A DNA stretch of 16,274 bases from JBNKFQ01 sp050289385 (lineage in GTDB: Bacteria > Pseudomonadota > Gammaproteobacteria > Pseudomonadales > Porticoccaceae): contig JBNKFQ010000082.1 of NCBI GenBank assembly GCA_050289385.1, positions 1-16,274 on the forward strand. The letters run 5' to 3'. Positions 1 through 6,041 of this stretch are shown here, in pieces. The position numbers and the translations under genes are program-made. Each line of letters opens with the position of its first letter. The first letter of the stretch is position 1. The notes under the pieces were generated by a model, which worked only from the letters and a program-made list of their open reading frames with translations, had not been told where the DNA came from and made no database searches.

Positions 1-1
1 T

Positions 2-40
2 TTTAAAAAGGCGGTTGCTAGTAAAATGGCAAATGATTAA
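2..40 (+). CDS. C-terminal fragment of a possible cassette ORF, cut by the window edge
   Basis: An open frame enters from the left edge and ends in TAA at 38-40, reading ...FKKAVASKMAND. The stop lies inside the first repeat of the attC-like site that follows. Integron cassette genes commonly end at or inside their attC, so this may be the tail of the preceding cassette gene. Only 12 residues are visible and no family can be named. It could equally be chance, because any short frame reaching a stop would look like this. Confidence 0.3.
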   Translation, partial: FKKAVASKMAND

Positions 41-142
41 CAATGCCTTCAACTCCGACCCAGCAAGCGTCGCATTTTGTGTTACGCTTCGCCTATAACA
101 CAACTTGCGCCACTCACTGGGCGGGTTAAGGCAGCGTTATAT
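35..142 (+). repeat. attC-like recombination site 1 (integron cassette boundary)
   Basis: An imperfect inverted repeat of 108 bases runs from GATTAAC (R'-like, 35-41) to GTTATAT (R''-like, 136-142). The left arm contains TAACAATGCCTTCAA and the right arm GGGTTAAGGCAGCGTT, so TGCCTT pairs with AAGGCA and CCCAG with CTGGG. The centre forms its own hairpin (GTGTTA...TAACAC), as the variable terminal structure of attC sites does. The AAC and GTT triplets that define attC ends are present, while the outer bases of both boxes depart from consensus. Orientation matches the two sites downstream. Confidence 0.6.
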
Positions 143-356
143 TTTGAAATTAAATTATCATGAAAAAATAAAGGACATCCAGATAAAAAAAATACCATGG
201 AAGTCAGCCAGCTTCGCAGTAGTGGAAAAATTGATTTGTCGGCTTGAGTGATGTGTTATTGATTTTTAAGGAAGAGCGATAGTTTGGGTTGTTTTTAGCT
301 GGCCAGATGCCTCCAAACCGGATTGGTGATCGTTGTCGGTGTGGGTATTTTTGTTG
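143..356. other. Gene-free stretch after attC-like site 1
   Basis: This is AT-rich sequence between the first attC-like site and the 3' end of the transposase gene. It holds only tiny frames, for example 16 codons from ATG 196. I see no convincing ribosome site, hairpin or REP-type palindrome. It may be the remnant of a cassette whose gene was lost or interrupted. Confidence 0.4.
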
Positions 357-1403
357 CTATGTTGGACTTTTTATTGGCTGGTACAATTGCCGACAGGCCA
401 CAACGCCCTGCAACCACTTTTGTTTGAGTCGCTCACAGAGTTTCAACAGTTTTTCTTCCGGACCCACAGCACAGCCAAAGTGTTGCTCCAGACTGGCACT
501 TGCCTTCAGCCACTGCGTGGAGTCAATACGTAACCGCTGCAGGATCGGTGGTGCGTTGTCGGGTATCGATCCTCGCTTGTTTTCCCGTATCGCTCTGCCG
601 GTCCAGTCGACCAGCTCAAGATAATCGGCAAAGCTGAATGGCAGGGCCAAGTCCGACGTTTTCTCCGTCAGATTTTCAGCAAAAGGCAGTAAGGGTGATG
701 ATGCGGCGTCATTGCTTGCCCGGTCCGGTTCGACGCCTCTGTCTTTCGGTGTTGTTGCTTCCGGTGCAATGCCCAGTCGTTCTTGCAGAGAGGTAAAATT
801 GGATTGTTCCGGCGTGGCAGCGATGCCGGCCCGTATGGGGTTAAGATCCACATAGGCCATGCAGGCCAGCAAGGCGGTGTCGTCCAGCAGTGCCTGACTC
901 TTGAACCGGCCTTCCCAGAACCGGCCCTTGCAGCGGTCCTCGCGATTGGCCTTGCGCGCCAGGTGTTCGTTCAAACAGCGCATGAACCAGCTGATGTCGG
1001 TGAGCCGTTCCCGCCACAGGGCCACCATGCCATTAACAGCCTCTCTTTCAGACACAGAGAAATTCCGCGGGTTGTCCCGATAACGCTGTACCCGTTCGGT
1101 GCCGGAAAAGAGTTGTTGCCAGCGCTCAATCACCTCCGGGGCAGACCAGTCGGTCGCTCGTTGCCGGTCTACCCTGAGCACAACATGATAGTGGTTGCTC
1201 AGGACTGCATAGGCAGCAATGTCGATCGCAAAAATGGACGAAAGAACCGTGAGGCGCTCAACTACCCATCTGCGCCGGTGTTCGTAGCTGTTGCCGCTGA
1301 AATGGTCTTCACCACACAGAAAAGCGCGCCGCACACAGCGGGAAATGCAGTGATAATACGGGGTATCGTCCAGAGAGATCAGAGTCTTCCGTGCACGTGT
1401 CAT
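357..1403 (-). CDS. RAYT/IS200-like Y1 HUH transposase
   Basis: The 348-residue product resembles the REP-associated tyrosine transposase (Y1_Tnp) group, single-strand DNA nickases that act through an HUH metal site and one catalytic tyrosine. The HUH motif is visible as NHYH at residues 70-73. The likely nucleophile is Y184 in the family-typical context AYVDLNPIRAG (183-193), and GRFWEGRFKSQ (160-170) is also typical. About 140 residues follow the catalytic domain, making it longer than classical IS200 TnpA (about 150) and closer to the larger RAYT-type proteins. The start is supported by AAGGA seven bases upstream. The gene is antisense to the surrounding cassette genes. I could not find flanking REP palindromes, so it may be domesticated, a lone copy, or carried as cassette cargo. 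Confidence 0.85.
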   Translation of the reverse strand: MTRARKTLISLDDTPYYHCISRCVRRAFLCGEDHFSGNSYEHRRRWVVERLTVLSSIFAIDIAAYAVLSNHYHVVLRVDRQRATDWSAPEVIERWQQLFSGTERVQRYRDNPRNFSVSEREAVNGMVALWRERLTDISWFMRCLNEHLARKANREDRCKGRFWEGRFKSQALLDDTALLACMAYVDLNPIRAGIAATPEQSNFTSLQERLGIAPEATTPKDRGVEPDRASNDAASSPLLPFAENLTEKTSDLALPFSFADYLELVDWTGRAIRENKRGSIPDNAPPILQRLRIDSTQWLKASASLEQHFGCAVGPEEKLLKLCERLKQKWLQGVVACRQLYQPIKSPT

Positions 1404-1478
1404 CGCCGAATCCTTGGCTTGAGTTGTAGTGGAAGTTTAGAAACGGAGTGATATGATGTCAAAAAATATATTTGGGTG

Positions 1479-1516
1479 TCCAAAAATCATTCCAAAAATC
1501 ACAATCCAAAAATCAT
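1479..1516. repeat. Three direct copies of TCCAAAAATCA
   Basis: Copies begin at 1479, 1491 and 1505, spaced 12 and 14 bases apart, just upstream of the DUF4288-type gene. They could be a binding-site array, or slippage products at the edge of the transposase insertion. No function can be assigned from sequence. Confidence 0.6.
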
Positions 1517-1549
1517 TAAAACGAGCTGTTAGCTGAGAGAATCGTTTGA

Positions 1550-1936
1550 ATGAGCAAGCAACATGACAAAAACGCATCGCCAGTCGGTTGGTATATAGGG
1601 ACATATTTAATTCGATTCATCGAGTTGAATGAAGAAGGAAATGACGATTTAGAAAAGCGATTCTATTCTTGGGAGAACACCGTTATTGTAAAAGCAGATT
1701 CCATGGAAGAAGCTTTCCATAAAATTGAAATAATTGCCAAGGAAGAAGAGGAGCCATATAAGGGTGGACCAAAGTGTATTCCTGTTCAATGGATTTATGA
1801 AGGCATCACCGAATTGCTTCCGATATATGAAGAACTTTCCGATGGAGCAGAAGTCATGTGGAGAGAGCACAGGTCAAGGACATTGAGAAGACTTCGTTCA
1901 ATGGCTTCGCACTCAGTGAAATCATTCAAGCAATGA
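1550..1936 (+). CDS. DUF4288-type cassette protein
   Basis: A 128-residue soluble protein with no signal peptide or membrane segment. The core at about residues 13-103 fits my memory of the DUF4288 family: an N-terminal WYIGTYLIR strand, a middle WENTVIVKADSMEEAFHKIE stretch, then WIYEGITEL followed by a DGAEVMW end. No biochemical function is known to me for this family. The start ATG has a GAGAG-type site about ten bases upstream. The stop lies only nine bases before an attC-like site, which is classic cassette packing. Its bases are visibly richer in A and T than the core genes to the right, consistent with acquired DNA. A small basic C-terminal tail (about 104-128) follows the domain. Confidence 0.7.
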   Translation: MSKQHDKNASPVGWYIGTYLIRFIELNEEGNDDLEKRFYSWENTVIVKADSMEEAFHKIEIIAKEEEEPYKGGPKCIPVQWIYEGITELLPIYEELSDGAEVMWREHRSRTLRRLRSMASHSVKSFKQ

Positions 1937-1945
1937 AGAAAAATC

Positions 1946-2016
1946 AGCTAACAATCACATCCAGCCGACAATTTTTCCGCTGCGCTCCAAAATTACCGCA
2001 GAGCACGGCGTTATGT
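1946..2016 (+). repeat. attC-like recombination site 2
   Basis: A 71-base imperfect inverted repeat from AGCTAAC (R'-like) to GTTATGT (R''-like). The left arm has AGCCGACAATTTT and the right arm AAAATTACCGCAGAGC, which pair imperfectly around a CGCTGCG centre. It starts nine bases after the DUF4288-type stop codon and keeps the same orientation as the other two sites. Pairing is poorer than in site 3. Confidence 0.6.
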
Positions 2017-2050
2017 GGACAACCCAGATTCTTAATCACGTGAGATCGCT

Positions 2051-2557
2051 ATGACCACTCAAGACATTAGAAGTGCCATCGAGAAGATCGAAAAACATCT
2101 CGAGACCAGAACAGGGCCCGAACCAGACACGCCTGCCAAGGCAATTATCGTAGATGGGCTCAGGTGCTGTATTCAATCTCCAGACGGCAAATCAGTTAGT
2201 ACCGACATGCCTGAAGCCGTGGGTGGTACGGGCACATCTAATTCCCCAGGTTGGTTGCTGAGGGCTGCAATTGGAAGCTGTGATGCCACGTTGTTAGCGA
2301 TGAGAGCTGCCCGCAAGGGAATTGAGCTGGATTCGATAGAGGTTACAGTTGATGCAATGTCTGACGGCCGCGGCATGTTCCTCGATGAAGGAATTTCACC
2401 TGGGTCTTCAGAAGTGCGAATACATTTTGACGTCCGGTCGAAAAATGCCACACGAGAGCAAATTCAGGAATTGGTTGACTGGGTTACTATTCATGCACCA
2501 GTCGGCAATGATATATCGCGGCCTGTTGATGTGATAATTAGTCTTAATACCGAATAA
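2051..2557 (+). CDS. OsmC/Ohr-family protein lacking the second cysteine
   Basis: The 168-residue protein matches the OsmC/Ohr fold, whose classical members reduce organic hydroperoxides with two cysteines. The hallmark GGTGTSNSPGWLLRAAIGSC (58-77) is present with the peroxidatic-type C77 and is followed by a helix rich in Ala. The region that normally reads Cys-Pro-Val near the end instead reads HAPVGND (148-154), so A149 replaces the usual second cysteine. Two adjacent cysteines at 39-40 lie outside the usual positions. It may therefore be a non-peroxidase OsmC relative or use another thiol. It starts about 35 bases after attC-like site 2 and ends nine bases before site 3, so it is a complete cassette. 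GTGAG upstream of the ATG is a weak ribosome site. Confidence 0.85.
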   Translation: MTTQDIRSAIEKIEKHLETRTGPEPDTPAKAIIVDGLRCCIQSPDGKSVSTDMPEAVGGTGTSNSPGWLLRAAIGSCDATLLAMRAARKGIELDSIEVTVDAMSDGRGMFLDEGISPGSSEVRIHFDVRSKNATREQIQELVDWVTIHAPVGNDISRPVDVIISLNTE

Positions 2558-2566
2558 ATAATATTC

Positions 2567-2623
2567 ACATAACAAATGCAGCCGGACGCAGCAAAGCTGC
2601 ATGGCTGATGCAAGGCGTTGAAA
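2567..2623 (+). repeat. attC-like recombination site 3 (best example)
   Basis: A compact 57-base site from ACATAAC to GTTGAAA. The arms pair well: CAGCC (2579-2583) with GGCTG, GCAGC with GCTGC around an AAA loop, and TGCA with TGCA. The outline TAACAAATGCAGCC...GGCTGATGCAAGGCGTTG matches short environmental attC sites closely. It follows the OsmC stop codon by nine bases and is the last such site before the core gene leuA. Confidence 0.75.
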
Positions 2624-2701
2624 TTGCAGAAAAGCTCTAAAAATATGTTTGTGTCTACACCTGCATGCTGGGCCACGAAAGTGCTTTAAGTAATTATCAG
2701 A

Positions 2702-2717
2702 GCCCCGCAAGCGGGGC
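2702..2717 (-). terminator. leuA: Hairpin after leuA, probable terminator
   Basis: Seven perfect G/C-rich base pairs (GCCCCGC / GCGGGGC) close a two-base loop 15 bases past the leuA stop. There is no clear U-run on either side, so intrinsic termination is likely but not certain. It also marks the join between cassette DNA and the core chromosome. Confidence 0.55.
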
Positions 2718-2731
2718 CCGATCAATGTACC

Positions 2732-4423
2732 TTAACCCGCTTTTGCAATGGCTTCACGGGAGCAGCTCCGGTTGTCGACAACCGGAGTTACTGCCCTTAA
2801 CAGCGCATCAACGGTCGCGCTAACTACGTCTTCATTTACCGCGATGCCTATATGGCGATCATCACCGTGTTTCACTTGAATGTAACTAACGGCTTCTGCC
2901 GATGTGCCATGGTTCAGAGCATGCTCATCAAATTCCTGAACCTGAACCTCCAGGCCAAACACATTTTGCAGCGCATCGACAAAAGCCTGTAACGTGCCCT
3001 TGCCCTGGCCATTAATCTCCAGATCGCGACCATCTTGTTCAATAACACCCGTTATCGATTCCTGTTCGCCATTGCGATCGATGCGATAGCTCTTCAGCAC
3101 CAGCGAAGGGTTATGTTCCAGGTAATGGCTGTGAAACAAGCTCCAGATACTTTCCCCCGAAACTTCCTGACCGCTGTCTTCGGCAGACTTTTGTACTACC
3201 CGACTAAATTCGATCTGCAACCAGCGCGGCAATTTATACCCGTACTGGCTATCCATCACATAGGCGACACCACCCTTGCCAGACTGACTGTTCACGCGAA
3301 TCACATCCTGATATGTACGCCCGACATCCCTTGGGTCAATCGGCAGATAGGCAATTTCCCAGAGACTGCCTTCCCTGTATGTTTCCAGACACTTTTTAAT
3401 TGCGTCCTGATGGCTGCCGGAAAATGCAGTGTATACCAGACTGCCTGAATACGCCTGGCGCGGGTGCACATCAATTTGCGTGCACGCTTTTACAACCGAA
3501 GTAATTTTGTCCATGTCACTAAAATCCAGCTCGGGGTCAATGCCCTGGCTGTACAGGTTCATGCCCATCACTACTACGTCCATATTTCCGGTACGTTCAC
3601 CGTTACCCAGCAATGTACCTTCCACGCGATCAGCGCCAGCCATCACTGCCAGCTCCGCCGCCGCAACACCACAACCCCGATCGTTGTGGGTATGCAAACT
3701 GATAATCACCGAATCGCGCCGGTCAACATGGCGGCAGAACCATTCGATCTGATCGGCGTAAACATTGGGCGTGGCCATTTCCACCGTGGCGGGTAAATTC
3801 AAAATCACCTTGTTATCCGGTGTCGGCTGCCAAACCTCAGTTACGGCATTACACACCTCTACGGCATAGTCCAGCTCGGTGCCGGTAAAACTCTCCGGGG
3901 AATACTGAAAAACCCAGTCAGTAGAAGGCTGCTCAGCCGCACACCGCAAAAATTCGCGAGCTCCCTCCACGGCAATATCGCGGATACCATCCTTGCCCAG
4001 GCGGAACACCTTTTCGCGCTGCACGGTAGACGTTGAGTTATAGAGGTGAACAATAGCTCGCGGCGCCCCCTTTAATGCCTCGAATGTGCGCCGAATAATT
4101 TCCGGCCGCGCCTGGGTCAGGACCTGGATGGTTACATCTTCCGGCACCTGGTTTTCTTCGATAAGCCACCGGCAAAAATCAAAGTCTGGCTGCGACGCTG
4201 CCGGAAACCCGATTTCGATCTCCTTGAAACCTACGTCCACCAGCAAGCGAAACATTTGCTGTTTTTGATCCACCGACATGGGTTCGATCAATGCCTGATT
4301 GCCGTCCCGCAGATCAACACTGCACCAGATGGGTGCGCGTGTGATGACCTTGTCGGGCCAGGTGCGGTCTTTCAGGGCAATGGGGGTAAAGGCTTTGTAC
4401 TTGCTGTGGTTGTACTGCTTCAT
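2732..4423 (-). CDS. leuA: 2-isopropylmalate synthase
   Basis: This enzyme catalyses the first committed step of leucine synthesis, condensing acetyl-CoA with 2-oxoisovalerate. The product is 563 residues, the long type-2 form. The TIM-barrel motifs are intact: DLRDGNQAL at 37-45, the metal-binding HTHND at 244-248 and GNGERTGN at 273-280. A C-terminal region from about 440 matches the leucine-sensing regulatory domain, so feedback inhibition is expected. I chose ATG 4423 over the in-frame ATG at 4456 because GGAG lies seven bases before it and MKQYNHSKYKAF is the family-typical beginning. It is transcribed away from an Lrp/AsnC gene and overlaps a small upstream ORF by four bases. Confidence 0.96.
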   Translation of the reverse strand: MKQYNHSKYKAFTPIALKDRTWPDKVITRAPIWCSVDLRDGNQALIEPMSVDQKQQMFRLLVDVGFKEIEIGFPAASQPDFDFCRWLIEENQVPEDVTIQVLTQARPEIIRRTFEALKGAPRAIVHLYNSTSTVQREKVFRLGKDGIRDIAVEGAREFLRCAAEQPSTDWVFQYSPESFTGTELDYAVEVCNAVTEVWQPTPDNKVILNLPATVEMATPNVYADQIEWFCRHVDRRDSVIISLHTHNDRGCGVAAAELAVMAGADRVEGTLLGNGERTGNMDVVVMGMNLYSQGIDPELDFSDMDKITSVVKACTQIDVHPRQAYSGSLVYTAFSGSHQDAIKKCLETYREGSLWEIAYLPIDPRDVGRTYQDVIRVNSQSGKGGVAYVMDSQYGYKLPRWLQIEFSRVVQKSAEDSGQEVSGESIWSLFHSHYLEHNPSLVLKSYRIDRNGEQESITGVIEQDGRDLEINGQGKGTLQAFVDALQNVFGLEVQVQEFDEHALNHGTSAEAVSYIQVKHGDDRHIGIAVNEDVVSATVDALLRAVTPVVDNRSCSREAIAKAG

Positions 4424-4545
4424 TGTTCGACTCCATGGGCCAGGCGCTGGCAGCAATTGCTAATCAGCCCGGCAAAGCTTTCGAATTCAAGGATTTTGAT
4501 CGCCCGTAGTTTACGGTATCGCCAAGGGTGGAGGATTGCGAACAT
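4420..4545 (-). CDS. Candidate upstream ORF of leuA, 41 codons
   Basis: An ATG-initiated frame on the leuA strand runs to a TGA that overlaps the leuA start as ATGA, the usual arrangement for translational coupling. The peptide starts MFAILHPWRYRKLRAIKILE and ends RLAHGVEQ. It contains seven Ile/Leu residues in its first half or so but no run of leucine codons, so it is not an obvious attenuator leader. No good ribosome site precedes its ATG. It could be a real small protein, a coupling leader, or a chance frame. Confidence 0.35.
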   Translation of the reverse strand: MFAILHPWRYRKLRAIKILEFESFAGLISNCCQRLAHGVEQ

Positions 4546-4548
4546 GCC

Positions 4549-4560
4549 AGCATGCATGCT
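4549..4560. promoter_or_regulatory. Perfect 12-bp palindrome AGCATGCATGCT
   Basis: It lies in the space between leuA and the divergent Lrp/AsnC gene, a few bases upstream of the candidate leuA upstream ORF. It may be half of a two-site operator together with the palindrome at 4567-4581. No specific regulator can be assigned. Confidence 0.35.
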
Positions 4561-4566
4561 ATTTTT

Positions 4567-4581
4567 TGACATTTAATGTCA
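4567..4581. promoter_or_regulatory. Perfect 15-bp palindrome TGACATTTAATGTCA, candidate Lrp-type operator
   Basis: Two seven-base arms surround one central base. It sits between divergent leuA and the Lrp/AsnC gene, 47 bases before the chosen GTG start of the regulator. Lrp/AsnC proteins bind 15-bp AT-rich dyads and often control themselves and a divergent neighbour, so autoregulation plus control of leuA is a reasonable inference. TTGACA within it also resembles a -35 element, but no well-spaced -10 follows on either strand. Confidence 0.45.
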
Positions 4582-4615
4582 ATAAATGTTTTTATATTGA
4601 AAATATATGCCTTTT

Positions 4616-4621
4616 AGGGGG
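4616..4621 (+). promoter_or_regulatory. Ribosome binding site that decides the Lrp/AsnC start
   Basis: AGGGGG lies six bases before GTG 4628, while nothing similar precedes the in-frame ATG at 4607. This makes GTG the better start. Confidence 0.65.
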
Positions 4622-4627
4622 TATTTT

Positions 4628-5095
4628 GTGGAACTTGACCGTATAGACCGCCGAATTCTTGACGAAATGCAGTGCAATGGCCGAATCACTAATCAGGAGC
4701 TGGCCGATAAAGTCGGCTTGTCGCCGTCACCTTGTTTGCGTCGCGTCAGGCAGTTGGAAGAGGCAGGCTATATCGACGACCATGTCACCTTGCTTAACCC
4801 CGGCAAACTTGGCCTCAAGTTAACCGCGCTGCTGCAAATTAATCTGGATCGTCACACACCCGAACTTTTCTCTGAATTCGAAAAGACCGTCGCAGGTTAC
4901 CCGGAGGTTGTGGAATGTATATTAATTACCGGTCAATCTGCGTACCAACTAAAAGTACTGATTCCCGATATGGAGGCTTACCAGCACTTTTTGTTGAAAA
5001 AAATTACCGTGATCCCCGGCGTCAGTGATGTGCACTCAAGTTTTGTACTGCGCCAGATTGTGAACCGGACCACGATTCCAATTGATGGGGAATAA
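4628..5095 (+). CDS. Lrp/AsnC-family transcriptional regulator
   Basis: The 155-residue protein (GTG start) begins MELDRIDRRILDEMQ, the normal N-terminus of the family. A winged helix-turn-helix spans roughly residues 5-50 with the recognition segment GLSPSPCLRRVRQLEEAGYI. A RAM/AsnC ligand-binding and oligomerisation domain follows from about 65 to 145. Such proteins bind DNA as octamers or dimers and sense amino acids. Divergent placement against leuA suggests control of leucine synthesis, but the ligand cannot be read from sequence. An alternative ATG at 4607 would add seven residues and lacks a ribosome site. Confidence 0.9.
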   Translation: MELDRIDRRILDEMQCNGRITNQELADKVGLSPSPCLRRVRQLEEAGYIDDHVTLLNPGKLGLKLTALLQINLDRHTPELFSEFEKTVAGYPEVVECILITGQSAYQLKVLIPDMEAYQHFLLKKITVIPGVSDVHSSFVLRQIVNRTTIPIDGE

Positions 5096-5399
5096 AATAG
5101 AATACTTTAAATATTCGGGAAGATTTGCAAACTGCCGGGCCGGTTTCTTCATTACGTTATTTTGCGCTGCCGCCGAATATTTGGAGTGGTTGCAGGATTT
5201 CTCATACGCTTAACTCATTAATTATCAATTTGATAGTTATTGACAATTGTCTGATAATTTCGAGCTCAAAAAGCAAGGCAAAAACATATCTCTTTGCTTC
5301 TAAATGCTTTTCTATCTGGCCCGACCTCACCTTGATAGCTTGTTCCAATGAGCGATACACCAGTCCTGTCAGGTATGCTGTGATACCGGACAATTACAT
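5096..5399. other. Intergenic stretch between convergent genes, no convincing gene
   Basis: AT-rich sequence between the Lrp/AsnC stop and the GNAT stop. It contains a perfect 10-bp dyad GACAATTGTC (5242-5251) flanked by ATTATCA (5221-5227) and TGATAAT (5252-5258). A TTG-initiated minus-strand frame of 63 codons (5202-5393) has no recognisable family or ribosome site and is not called. No strong terminator is visible for either gene. Confidence 0.4.
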
Positions 5400-5963
5400 T
5401 TAGGAGTTTTTCAAGTCTTGCCATTGCTTTTGAGCGATTCGATAAAGGCAATGATCACGCAGGGAATGGCCTGCCTCGATTGCAGGATGTTGAAATGTGG
5501 AGCTGTCAGGCACCATGCCAAGCCGCTCCATCACAGCGCGCGAACGAATATTTCCGACGGCAGTAAACGATACAATTTCCGGTAACTGCAACTTGGTAAA
5601 ACCAAATTCTAGCGCAGCTCTGGCCGCCTCGGTCGCGTAACCCTTACCCCAGTATGATTTGGCCAACCGCCAACCAATTTCTACACCGGGATAAAAAGGC
5701 AAATCCGGGCTCAGAGAGTGCAAGCCAGTCATGCCAATAAAGTCCCCTGCTCCGGTTTCCACTGCCCAAAAACCCCAGCCCCGTTCTTCGACAAGTGTTT
5801 GAAAACGATCAATCGATTTATCGCTTTCCTTGCGATCAAGAATTGCGGGAAAATATTTTCTGACTTCAGGATCGGCATTCAGATCGGCAAAAGGTGCTCG
5901 ATCCGACGCTTGCCAGGGACGAAGAAGCAAGCGTTCGGTTTTAATTTGAACAACATCGACCAT
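5400..5963 (-). CDS. GNAT-family N-acetyltransferase, RimJ/RimL type
   Basis: The 187-residue protein starts in the RimJ/RimL style (TERLLLRPWQASD, 9-21). It carries the acetyl-CoA pyrophosphate-binding loop in AKSYWGKGYATEA (101-113), then the family ending AVGNIRSRAVMERLGM (135-150). Members acetylate amino groups of proteins, antibiotics or small molecules; the substrate here is unknown. GAGAAG sits a few bases before the ATG. It is codirectional with fba, but a strong hairpin separates them, so it may be a separate or partly attenuated transcript. Confidence 0.88.
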   Translation of the reverse strand: MVDVVQIKTERLLLRPWQASDRAPFADLNADPEVRKYFPAILDRKESDKSIDRFQTLVEERGWGFWAVETGAGDFIGMTGLHSLSPDLPFYPGVEIGWRLAKSYWGKGYATEAARAALEFGFTKLQLPEIVSFTAVGNIRSRAVMERLGMVPDSSTFQHPAIEAGHSLRDHCLYRIAQKQWQDLKNS

Positions 5964-5988
5964 AAAACTTCTCTTCGCAGATATAACG

Positions 5989-6022
5989 GCAGGGTGGATT
6001 ACGCATCGTTAATCCACCCTGC
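5989..6022 (-). terminator. 13-bp perfect hairpin between fba and the GNAT gene
   Basis: GCAGGGTGGATTA (5989-6001) and its exact complement (6010-6022) enclose an eight-base loop. It lies 19 bases past the fba stop, so it can end or reduce fba transcription, although no U-run follows. The GGGTGGATTA...TAATCCACCC form resembles dispersed palindromic repeats that I recall from several proteobacteria, so it may be a REP-type insertion rather than a native terminator. Confidence 0.55.
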
Positions 6023-6041
6023 GGCAGAATCAGGATACCTG

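Noticed and set aside
783..1451. 222-codon plus-strand frame opposite the transposase
   Set aside because: It is antisense to the well-supported HUH transposase gene and shows no domain.
4566..4598. TTGACA and TATATT as a sigma-70 promoter for the Lrp-type gene
   Set aside because: The spacer is 21 bases, too long for a confident promoter call.
5202..5393. 63-codon minus-strand frame between the Lrp-type and GNAT genes
   Set aside because: It starts with TTG, has no clear ribosome site, matches no family I know, and lies in AT-rich spacer.
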